This document shows, in pieces, positions 26,150 through 33,606 of a stretch of 64,000 bases of DNA. The notes under the pieces were generated by a model that saw nothing but the letters and a program-made list of their open reading frames with translations, searched no databases and was not told the DNA's origin. The position numbers and the translations under genes were made by a program. Origin of the DNA: DASZVB01 sp036272055 (GTDB lineage: Bacteria; Myxococcota_A; Polyangia; Polyangiales; Polyangiaceae); contig DATAZL010000053.1 in the NCBI GenBank assembly GCA_036272055.1, positions 124,001 to 188,000 of the forward strand. The letters are read 5' to 3'. How positions within the stretch are numbered: the stretch's first letter is position 1; each line of letters opens with the position of its first letter.

Positions 26150-27105
26150 TTCGGCGCGCGCGCGAGCGGGTGGCTCTCGTCGTAGACCTTGAGCAACCGG
26201 TCGAGTGAAAGATGCGTGTAGCGCTGCGTCGTCGAGAGACTCGAGTGACCGAGCATCTCCTGGATGGCGCGCAGATCGGCGCCTCCTTCGAGCATGTGCG
26301 TCGCGCACGAGTGACGGAGCGCGTGCGGGTGCAGATCCGGACGCCCCGTCCCGAGCGCGCCGTAGCGGTGGACGAGCTTCTGGACCCAGCGCACACCGAG
26401 CCGCCGCCCGGTGTGCGAGAGAAAGACCGCGGCCGGGTCCTGCTTACCGGTCTTCGGATGCCGGAGCTCGCCGCGCACGGCGAGATAGGCACGGAGAGCG
26501 CCTTCGCATTTCGTACCGAGCGGCACGACGCGCTCCTTCTTGCCCTTGCCGAGGACGCGAAGCGTGAGCTCACCGAGCGACAGCGCGTCGAGCTCGAGCG
26601 CCGTCAATTCGCTCACGCGGAGCCCGGAGCCGTAGAGCACCTCGAGGAGCGCGACGTCGCGCAGGCGCGTCGCTTCCGTCCCCTGCCCTTCGTTTGCGGC
26701 GGGCGCGGCCATGACCTCGGACGCGCTCTCGACGTTGAGCATCGCCGGGAGCCGCCGCCGCACCTTGGGAGTCCCGAGCTGCTCTGCCGGGCTCTCCGCG
26801 AGCGCGCCGGTGCGCACCAGGTACCGGAAGAACGTGCGCACGGCGGCGAGCTTCCGCGCGACGGTCGACGACGTGCACGTCTTCGAGACCGTGCCGAGGA
26901 AGTCGCGCAGCACGAGCCGCGTCACTTCCGACGGCGTCGCGGGTCCGTCGTCGGCGCCGCGCACGTGGGCGACGAACTCCGTCAGATCGCGACGGTAGGC
27001 GTCCACCGTGTGCGGTGAAGCGCGCCGCTCGAGCTCGAGGTGATCGATGAACGCCACCGTGGCCCGGCCGAGGGCATCGACGGAGAGCGCTTCGGCGGTT
27101 TCCAC
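26146..27105 (-). CDS. xerC: Tyrosine recombinase XerC
   Basis: A 319-residue protein from GTG 27105, preferred over a TTG 16 codons upstream. The N-terminal SAM-like domain (IDHLELERRASPHTVDAYRR) is followed by the catalytic core with all residues present: Arg in YGSGLRVSELTAL, Lys in LGKGKKERVVPL, HALRHSCATH, GHSSLSTTQ and the nucleophile Tyr in QRYTHLS. Xer recombinases resolve chromosome dimers at dif with FtsK. Length and position argue for the housekeeping enzyme rather than a phage integrase. It heads the coupled pair with the sulfatase-like gene. Confidence 0.9.
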   Translation of the reverse strand: METAEALSVDALGRATVAFIDHLELERRASPHTVDAYRRDLTEFVAHVRGADDGPATPSEVTRLVLRDFLGTVSKTCTSSTVARKLAAVRTFFRYLVRTGALAESPAEQLGTPKVRRRLPAMLNVESASEVMAAPAANEGQGTEATRLRDVALLEVLYGSGLRVSELTALELDALSLGELTLRVLGKGKKERVVPLGTKCEGALRAYLAVRGELRHPKTGKQDPAAVFLSHTGRRLGVRWVQKLVHRYGALGTGRPDLHPHALRHSCATHMLEGGADLRAIQEMLGHSSLSTTQRYTHLSLDRLLKVYDESHPLARAPK

Positions 27106-27154
27106 GCCTGATGGTTTACGCCGAGCCCCGACGCCGGGTCCAACAACTAACAAA

Positions 27155-27338
27155 GGGGGGCCTTGGCCCCCCGCAGCTTCGCCTTCGGCGAACTGCTCCC
27201 CCCGCCGCCTTCGCGGGCTCGCTTCGCTCGCAGCTTCGCCTTCGGCGAACTGCTCCCCCCGCCGCCTGCGCGGGCTTCGCCTTCGGCGAACTGCTCCCCC
27301 CGCCGCCCTTCGGGCGCGCTCGCTTCGCTCGCGGGCGA
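27155..27338 (+). repeat. GC hairpin plus tandem-repeat array (copy B)
   Basis: The hairpin (27155-27172, arms GGGGGGCC/GGCCCCCC) is followed by about four imperfect units built on CTTCGCCTTCGGCGAACTGC and CCCCCCGCCGCC. Its first 54 bases equal those at 8591. It lies 5' of xerC and 3' of the gene at 27371, in plus orientation. Small frames across it are artefacts. Confidence 0.8.
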
Positions 27339-27370
27339 TTACCTGTGACGGGATGACGGCCTGAGCGGCG

Positions 27371-28012
27371 TCACGCCCGGTAGACCGCGAGGGTCCAGAG
27401 CACGACGCCCGCGACTGTGAGCGCGAGGGAAAAGACGACGCCGCGGCGCGACACCTCGCCCTCCGCCGAGACCCCCTTCACGACGAGCAGCACGAGGCCG
27501 GCGGCGAAGAGGACGAAGCCGGCGCCGAGGACGAGAACCCAGGCCGCTTGCGGCGCGTCGTCGCGCGCGAGCGCCGCGGCCATCTTCGCCCGTGCGGGAT
27601 CGGACGCGGCGCTCGTGCCGTCACCGGAGAGCCGCGCGAGGCTCGCGTTCGCGCGCTCGAGATCGAGCTCGCGCGGCGTCACGAAGTGCGTCGTCTCGAG
27701 CGCCGCCGCGCGCGTCGCTCCCCACGCCTGACGCGCTATCTCGAGATCCTTCGTCGCTTCCGCTCCGAGGGCGATCGCGCGGAGACGCGCGTACGCCGCC
27801 GAGACGTGAGGCGCGCCGGGCGCATAGAGCACCGCCGCACGCCGCGCGTACAGGATCGCGTCGCGGAGATCTCCCTTGTCGAACGCGGCGTTGCTCCGCT
27901 CGAGGGCGGCCTCCCCGTCGGCGACGATGCGTGCGGTGAGGGCCGCGAAGAGCAGCACCGAGAGCAGCATGCCGAGCGCGACACGGCGGAGCCATCCCGT
28001 CCGGCCCGTCAT
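27371..28012 (-). CDS. Hypothetical membrane protein with TPR-like central part
   Basis: A 213-residue protein whose ATG overlaps the stop of the ABC permease gene (ATGA), so both are co-translated. A first membrane helix (VALGMLLSVLLFAALTARIV) is followed by an exposed helical region with a TPR-like look (AFDKGDLRDAILYARRAAVL) and two more helices at the end (VLVLGAGFVLFAAGLVLLVV, LALTVAGVVLWTLAVY). I do not recognise it. Coupling to the permease suggests an accessory subunit. Confidence 0.65.
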   Translation of the reverse strand: MTGRTGWLRRVALGMLLSVLLFAALTARIVADGEAALERSNAAFDKGDLRDAILYARRAAVLYAPGAPHVSAAYARLRAIALGAEATKDLEIARQAWGATRAAALETTHFVTPRELDLERANASLARLSGDGTSAASDPARAKMAAALARDDAPQAAWVLVLGAGFVLFAAGLVLLVVKGVSAEGEVSRRGVVFSLALTVAGVVLWTLAVYRA

Positions 28013-28941
28013 AAGAAGTCGCGACGACGGAAGAGCACACTCGAGACGGCCAGGAGCGCGGCGCTCCACGCGATCGCGTGCGCGACGCAGAGGAGCATGT
28101 ACGGCCCGAGCTCGACCCCGCTCGCCTCCCCGGTGAGGAGCGGGCGCGGCGGCACGTAGAGCATGAGATTCGGGACGATCGTCGAGAGCCCGAGCCCCAG
28201 ATAGTGCAGGAGGCGGCCGAAGAATTTCAGCGGCAGGTGGCCGAGCGAGTCCGCCGAGCGCCCGATCACGAAGACACCGAACGTGAAGGTCGCGGTGAGG
28301 AACGGCGACGTGAAGGACGAGAAGAACGTCGCGATCGCGATGATGATCGACACCTCGCACAGCGTCAGCGCCGAAGCGGCGAGGACGACGCGCCGCTCGT
28401 CCGGCGCCACTCCGGCGAGGAGCGCGCCGCCGAGCGTGAGCACGAGCGCCCACGGGATCGGCACGTACGTGCGGAGCCGCGGCAATCGCCACGCCACGAG
28501 GAGCGCGACGACGATGCTGCCGAGAAAGACGGACAGCACCGCGGCGAGCGACGCGCCACCGAGCGCCGAGAGCGACAGGAGCAGCACGCCGCAGTTTGCT
28601 GCCACGAACACGAGGAGCGTACAGAGCGTCCCGAAGAATTTTCCGACGAGATACTCCGTGCGGCGGATCGGTCGCGCGAGGATCGGAAAGACGGTCTTGA
28701 GCTCGAGCTCGCGGTAGAGCGACGTCGCGCCGAGCACGACGGCCACGATGATGCCGTAGATGGACACGCTCGCCGCGCCGAGATCGCTCACCACGCGCAT
28801 CATCGCCCTGAGCGAGTACGCGCCGACGATCAGGCAGTACGCCGCGGTCGCCATCGACAGCGCGAAGAGGCCGTAGAGCACGCGGGCGCGGACGGCCTCC
28901 CGGTAGGTGTTCAGCGCAATGACGCCGATGCGCGTGAGCAT
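28009..28941 (-). CDS. ABC-2 type transporter permease
   Basis: A 310-residue protein with six to seven membrane segments. The N-terminus IGVIALNTYREAVRARVLYG and the cytoplasmic stretch YRELELKTVFPILARPIRRT are characteristic of ABC2_membrane_2 permeases of the NatB/YhaP kind, where the RP-x-RR-x-YLVGK region contacts the ATPase. Such exporters need an ATP-binding subunit, which is not found next to it. An accessory membrane protein is coupled downstream. The substrate is unknown. Confidence 0.8.
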   Translation of the reverse strand: MLTRIGVIALNTYREAVRARVLYGLFALSMATAAYCLIVGAYSLRAMMRVVSDLGAASVSIYGIIVAVVLGATSLYRELELKTVFPILARPIRRTEYLVGKFFGTLCTLLVFVAANCGVLLLSLSALGGASLAAVLSVFLGSIVVALLVAWRLPRLRTYVPIPWALVLTLGGALLAGVAPDERRVVLAASALTLCEVSIIIAIATFFSSFTSPFLTATFTFGVFVIGRSADSLGHLPLKFFGRLLHYLGLGLSTIVPNLMLYVPPRPLLTGEASGVELGPYMLLCVAHAIAWSAALLAVSSVLFRRRDFL

Positions 28942-29020
28942 GAAATATCGGAGCGGACGGTTACGAGAAGCCCCGGACTTTACGCGGGCGATCCCCCGAT
29001 GGCAAAGGGGGAAGCCCGGC

Positions 29021-31285
29021 TCAGCCCGCGTCGCGCGCCGGCTCTACCCGGGCCGGCGCGCCGCCGTCGCCGTCGGACCCGACGACGTAGACGTCGAGCA
29101 CCCAGGGCCCCGAGGCGCCGTCGTAGCCGTCGATCTGCACCCAGTAGTCACCCGGGTCGAGCGTCAGGTCGAGAAAGCTCCGATCACGGACGTAGCCCGC
29201 CGAGCACGCGGACGTCATTTCTTGCCCCGGGCAGGTCGCTCCCTGTCGCACGTCGACGATGAGGGCGTAGCCGCTCCCGCGCGCGTCGAGGACGACCCGG
29301 TGCGCCTCGTCGAGGTGGAGATGAAGCATCTGATCACGCGCGCCACCGCTGCCGCCCACGTCGCAGCTCGCGGAATAGTCGTCGGCAGCGTTCGACGTGT
29401 TGCCTTGAAAGAGGGCTCCCACAGCGGGAATTTCCGTCGGCGTGCCGGCGCAGTCGTCCGAGAACGGCACCAGCACGGCCGGAGCGGCGGGGCGTACGAG
29501 CGCCGTGACCGACGTCGGGAGCCCGAGCTCCGACTCCACGTCGACGCGGTAGTCGCCCGGCGCGACGGCACGCGCCGCCGCGCGGACCGGCGACGCGGAG
29601 CTCGCCGTGCACGCGAGCGCCGTAGCGGCCGTGCACACGGGCGTGAGGAGCGCGATCGCGCCCTGATCCGGATCGGACGTCGACGAGACGAGCAGCACGT
29701 CGGACGCCGAGGCCAGGGAGAGCCCGTACACCGCGTCGACGTACCCGACGGCACAGCCGGGCGAGACGTCGTCCGCGTGATCGGCGAGGTCGACGACCAC
29801 CGTCTCACCCGGCACGAGAGCCGGCGCGCCGGCGCAGGTCTCACCAGGCGGCGGCGTGCTCGGCGAGGACGTCTCGAGGACCACGTCGAGATCGGCAGGG
29901 CCGGTCGCCGAGACGGCAACGAAATAGTGCCCGGCGGGAAGCGCCCGACGGAAGAGGTCGTCGTTCGGTCCTTCCCGGCAACTGAGCTCGTCACAGCCGT
30001 CGTCGCGCAAGGACAGGATCGGCGTGCCATAGTCGTCGCTGGCCGTCGCGTGGACGTGCACGTCGCGCGCAGCGTCGAGCACGAAGTCGTAGAGCAGGTC
30101 GCCCTCGGCGCCCGCGCACGCCGTCTTCAAATCGGCCTTCGTTCCCGCGAGCGGTGCGACGACGTGCTCGCCCTCGACGAGGCGCGCCGCGGTGCCGCAC
30201 GTCTCGTTCGTCGGAGCCGAGCCGGCGGGGAGATATTCGACGGAGAGCGTCACCGGATCCGTCGAGTCACTGAAGACGAGGAGCGAGTAGGTGCCGGGCG
30301 GGAGCGCGTGCAGCGCGAGGCGCGCCACGTCGGTGCCGCTCGACGCGACGACCGAGGCGGCGCAGGCGAACTCGGTGGCGGCCTTCCCGCACTCGGTCGA
30401 CGCGCTGAGGCCGAGCGACGCGCCGCCGGGTGCGGAGCCGAGCACGACGTCGAGATCGGCAGGGCTGCCCTTCGGGATCACGACGTTCACGGCGAGATCA
30501 CGGAAGCGTCCATTCGACTTGACGCATCCGGCGCTGTAGTCGAGCGACGCGGCGTCGGGAGAGAGCATGAACGTCCCCGACGCCTCGACGCGCAGGGCCG
30601 TCGCGCAGGTGTCGTACTTCGGCGATTTGCAGCCGGCCTCGTCCACCTGACCGTCGCAGTCGTCGTCGATGCCGTTGCCGCAGATCTCCGTCGCAGTGCT
30701 CGACACCGCGGGATCGGTGTCGTTGCAGTCGTGGCCGCCCGGGCAATTGCCGTCGGGGTCGCCGTCCCCGTCGGCGTCCCGCGGCGTGTGCGTGCAGGCG
30801 TGGGTACCCTCGTCGCAGGCGTCGATGGTGCAAGCAGTGCCGTCGGAGCACGCTACCGGCGCGCCGGGCCGGCAGCCGAGCCCCGGCGCGCATTGCTCCA
30901 CGCCGTTGCAGTACGCGCCGTCGTCACACGTCGCGTCGACGGGGGCGAAGTGACAGCGGCTCCGCCCGGGGTCGCACGAGTCCGACGTGCAATCGATGCC
31001 GTCCGAGCACTGACCATCGTCGAGACACGGACCTCCCCACTCACCGGGGGTCGACGCTTCCATCGTCCCCGCGTCGATGAGCACGACACGCGTTCCACCC
31101 TCCAGATCGGCAGGAGCCGCATCGCCCGCATCCTCGACGACCGGCAGGAACGGATCACGCGTCTCGGAACTGCCGCACGCGCTCACCGCAACACAAATCG
31201 TCAGGGAGAGCGCGATCGAGACCGCGCGGAAGATTCCATATGGCCGGAGCGGGCAGAACAGGCGGGACAGCGGACCGGATCTCAC
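29021..31285 (-). CDS. Large Cys-rich lipoprotein with MopE-type motif
   Basis: GTG 31285 has AGAGG seven bases upstream and gives 754 residues with lipobox VSAC. The first ~150 residues after the anchor are Cys-rich knots (CLDDGQCSDGIDCTSDSC, CDDGAYCNGVEQCAPGLGC, CSDGTACTIDACDEG), followed by a MopE-type segment (DADGDGDPDG, GGHDCNDTDPA, ICGNGIDDDCDGQVDEAG). The remaining 550 residues contain four or five beta domains of about 110-120 residues, each with a Cys pair and a closing LPPGTYSLLVF, LPAGHYFVAV, VAPGDYRVDV or LDPGDYWVQI strand, a PPC-like signature. Likely displayed on the cell surface and disulfide-bonded. Function unknown. It diverges from a sensor-type gene 45 bases away. Confidence 0.75.
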   Translation of the reverse strand: MRSGPLSRLFCPLRPYGIFRAVSIALSLTICVAVSACGSSETRDPFLPVVEDAGDAAPADLEGGTRVVLIDAGTMEASTPGEWGGPCLDDGQCSDGIDCTSDSCDPGRSRCHFAPVDATCDDGAYCNGVEQCAPGLGCRPGAPVACSDGTACTIDACDEGTHACTHTPRDADGDGDPDGNCPGGHDCNDTDPAVSSTATEICGNGIDDDCDGQVDEAGCKSPKYDTCATALRVEASGTFMLSPDAASLDYSAGCVKSNGRFRDLAVNVVIPKGSPADLDVVLGSAPGGASLGLSASTECGKAATEFACAASVVASSGTDVARLALHALPPGTYSLLVFSDSTDPVTLSVEYLPAGSAPTNETCGTAARLVEGEHVVAPLAGTKADLKTACAGAEGDLLYDFVLDAARDVHVHATASDDYGTPILSLRDDGCDELSCREGPNDDLFRRALPAGHYFVAVSATGPADLDVVLETSSPSTPPPGETCAGAPALVPGETVVVDLADHADDVSPGCAVGYVDAVYGLSLASASDVLLVSSTSDPDQGAIALLTPVCTAATALACTASSASPVRAAARAVAPGDYRVDVESELGLPTSVTALVRPAAPAVLVPFSDDCAGTPTEIPAVGALFQGNTSNAADDYSASCDVGGSGGARDQMLHLHLDEAHRVVLDARGSGYALIVDVRQGATCPGQEMTSACSAGYVRDRSFLDLTLDPGDYWVQIDGYDGASGPWVLDVYVVGSDGDGGAPARVEPARDAG

Positions 31286-31330
31286 GAGCAAGCCTCTCGG
31301 AAAAGATTTGTGGGTAGGCGTCGCTGGAGA

Positions 31331-32737
31331 ATGGCATATTTGGCGGTCGTGACGACGGGACGCCTTACACGACAGGAGCTCGGCTGGCTTCTCGCACAGG
31401 AAGCGCGGGGTGCAGCGAAGATCCTCCGGCAGGACGTCACGCTGCTCTCGCAGCCTCCACCAGCCGACGCGTCGATCAACGTCGTCATGCCCGACATCCG
31501 GGTTCACTCGACGCTCAACGCGCTCGACGACGCGATCGACATGCTCTCCGAGCTCGAGACGGGCCCGCAGGGCTCGAAGCCCGCCTCGCGACGCGGGCGC
31601 ATCGATCTCGCGGCGCTCCTCTGGGAGTTCATGCCGACGGCGAGCATCAACATCGAGCCGGGGGCCGGCACCGAGGTGTTCGGCGAAGAGTCCGAGCTCC
31701 GGCGCATGCTCAACGTGCTCCTCAGCCAGACGAATTTTTCCGCCGGTTCGCAGCACGAAGGCGCCGCCGCGGTGCGAATTCGCCGGGAAGCAGACTGGAT
31801 CCGCATCACCGCGACTCTCGGCCCCGACGTCTCCGCGAGCACCGAGCTCGAGCGCCGCTGGCTGAGCCGCATGGCGACGCGCATGGGCGGCCGGCTCGAT
31901 CTGGAGGGCGGCACGATGGCGCTCCTCCTGCCCGCCGACGCCTCGAACGATCAGAGCGAGGTCGCCGATCTCCGCAAGGAGCTCGTCCAGGCACAGCAGC
32001 TCGGCGAGGCGTACGCGCGCGAGCTCGCGACGGTGTTCGCCGCCGGGCAGATGCCGGAGTCGGAGCCGCCGCCCGATCGCGCCGACGTCGCGGTGCGACG
32101 CTTCGGGCTCCTCGTCGCGCTGTCGTCCGCGGTTCACCGCATGCTCTCTCCCGTCTTCCACGGTCTCGAGGAAGAGCTCGAGAAGCTCGGCGCGACCGAG
32201 GGTCGGGCCGCGCTCGCGCTCCAGGTGTCCTCAGGCTACTCGCTGCTCGGGGAGCTCGGACGTGTAGCCAGTTGCCCGACATCGGAGCCATTCCACGTGG
32301 TCGATGCGGCGAAGGCGTTACGAGACTGTGCCTCCGAGGCGGACGCCCGCGCCGCGCGCCACGGTGTCCGGCTCGTCCTCGAGACACCGGCGGAGCTCTT
32401 GCTCTCGACGCGCCCGAAGGCGCTCGCCCTCCTCGCGAGGACGCTCCTCGACCACGCCATCTCCGCGTCACCTCGCGGGACCAAGGTCGCAATCTCCGCG
32501 GTAGAAGACGCGGGGGGCCTCCGTTTGCGCGTGAGCGACGGGGGTCCGGTCGTTCCCGCTTCTGCCCGCGGTGACGTGCTCGAGCACGGTGTCGATCCCG
32601 CGTCGCTCGGACGACCGCCGGGGCCGTCGCTCCTCGTGGCACAGGTCGTGGCCACTTATCTGGGTGGCTCGCTGAAGCTCGGTGAGTCCGATTCCGCAGG
32701 TGCGCTGGCAGAAGCACACGTCCCCGCCGCAGGCTGA
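31331..32737 (+). CDS. Histidine-kinase-like protein with two GHKL ATPase modules and no obvious phospho-acceptor His
   Basis: A 468-residue cytoplasmic protein. Residues about 90-205 resemble a degenerate ATPase half (SELRRMLNVLLSQ, WIRITATLGPDV, RMGGRLDLEGGTMALLLPAD). Residues about 330-465 are a second GHKL module (ARTLLDHAISASPRGTKVAI, LRLRVSDGGPVVPASA, VVATYLGGSLKLGES). The classic HisKA H-box is absent and the second N-box reads LLDHAIS instead of an Asn-centred one. ATG 31331 is taken, but the best-spaced SD (GGAGA) suits the TTG at 31340, so the start is uncertain. The next gene is a stand-alone receiver, the likely partner. Confidence 0.65.
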   Translation: MAYLAVVTTGRLTRQELGWLLAQEARGAAKILRQDVTLLSQPPPADASINVVMPDIRVHSTLNALDDAIDMLSELETGPQGSKPASRRGRIDLAALLWEFMPTASINIEPGAGTEVFGEESELRRMLNVLLSQTNFSAGSQHEGAAAVRIRREADWIRITATLGPDVSASTELERRWLSRMATRMGGRLDLEGGTMALLLPADASNDQSEVADLRKELVQAQQLGEAYARELATVFAAGQMPESEPPPDRADVAVRRFGLLVALSSAVHRMLSPVFHGLEEELEKLGATEGRAALALQVSSGYSLLGELGRVASCPTSEPFHVVDAAKALRDCASEADARAARHGVRLVLETPAELLLSTRPKALALLARTLLDHAISASPRGTKVAISAVEDAGGLRLRVSDGGPVVPASARGDVLEHGVDPASLGRPPGPSLLVAQVVATYLGGSLKLGESDSAGALAEAHVPAAG

Positions 32738-32786
32738 GCCGGAACGCGAGACCCTTTTCTGGACGGTCAGTGCTATTCTGACCGAG

Positions 32787-33164
32787 ATGCGGATTCTGGT
32801 CGTCGAAGATCAAGACTCGATCCGACGGATGATCGAGGCTCTCGTCGGTGCGCGAGGCTACGAGGTCACGGCCGTGAGCACCGGCACGAAGGCCATCGAC
32901 GTCGCGGCCACCGATCCGCCCGACATGGTCCTGCTCGATCTGATGATCCCCGGCTACGACGGCTTCGAGGTCTGCCGGCGGCTCCGCAGCGACCCGAAGA
33001 CGAAGTCCCTGCCGATCCTCATCATCAGCGCGCTCGACGACCCCGATTCACGCGCCAAGGCCGCGGCCGCCGGCGCGACCGCCTACTACACGAAGCCCTT
33101 CAGCCCGATGGCGCTGCTGAAGGAGATCGATCGGCATCGCGGCGCGGCGAAGGCCGTCGGCTGA
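32787..33164 (+). CDS. Single-domain response regulator (CheY-like)
   Basis: A 125-residue receiver: MRILVVEDQDSIRRMIEAL supplies the acidic pair, LLDLMIPGYDGFEVC the phospho-acceptor Asp, ISALDDP the Ser/Thr switch and YYTKPFSP the Lys. There is no output domain. ATG 32787 lies 49 bases after the ATPase-like gene, suggesting one operon and a phosphorelay or protein-interaction role. Confidence 0.88.
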   Translation: MRILVVEDQDSIRRMIEALVGARGYEVTAVSTGTKAIDVAATDPPDMVLLDLMIPGYDGFEVCRRLRSDPKTKSLPILIISALDDPDSRAKAAAAGATAYYTKPFSPMALLKEIDRHRGAAKAVG

Positions 33165-33194
33165 GCGTTCTCTCGCCGTAGCGCATCAGCCGGC

Positions 33195-33575
33195 TCAGCG
33201 CGCGTGCAGCTCTCGGGCGCGCCGCGCAGCGACGTCGATGATTCCCCTCGCCTCGACGTCGGGGATCCGGAGCTTCTCGCAGAGCGACTCGAGCATGCGC
33301 TTCTCGGTGTCGCCGTGCTCGCCGTCGGCGTACGTCACGAGGACCGCGTGCTGGAGGAGCACTCGCCGGTCGTCGTAGCTGAGCTCGGTGATCGGCACGT
33401 CGTCGATCGTCCGCGGCGACTTTGCGTAGAGCTCGAGCTCGCGCCGTTCGCTCGGCGTCGCCTTGAACGCCTCGAGGAGCGCGGTGATGACTTCACTCTC
33501 CTCGCTGGTCACGTGCCCGTCGGCCCAGGCGACGCTGACGAGTCCCTTCACGATGGCGAGGTCCTGCTCGTGCAT
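33195..33575 (-). CDS. TerB-like (tellurite-resistance-family) protein
   Basis: From ATG 33575, 126 residues, all helical. Two acidic helix-loop motifs, WADGHVTSEESEVITALL and TYADGEHGDTEKRMLESL, are spaced like the metal-binding Asp/Glu sets in TerB and related COG3793 proteins. Despite the name these proteins are general cytoplasmic factors, often near stress or membrane systems. It is convergent with the response regulator and follows the large acidic gene on the minus strand by 31 bases. Confidence 0.7.
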   Translation of the reverse strand: MHEQDLAIVKGLVSVAWADGHVTSEESEVITALLEAFKATPSERRELELYAKSPRTIDDVPITELSYDDRRVLLQHAVLVTYADGEHGDTEKRMLESLCEKLRIPDVEARGIIDVAARRARELHAR

Positions 33576-33606
33576 GACCCGCAAAGTCTCACACTCTCGC
33601 CGGGCG

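Noticed and set aside
26146..27105. Mobile-element integrase
   Set aside because: Length and motifs fit housekeeping XerC; there are no flanking att-like repeats or cargo.
28907..31330. Upstream extension of the double-ATPase protein by about 800 residues
   Set aside because: That part is antisense to the MopE lipoprotein, which has a lipobox, Cys pattern and its own SD.
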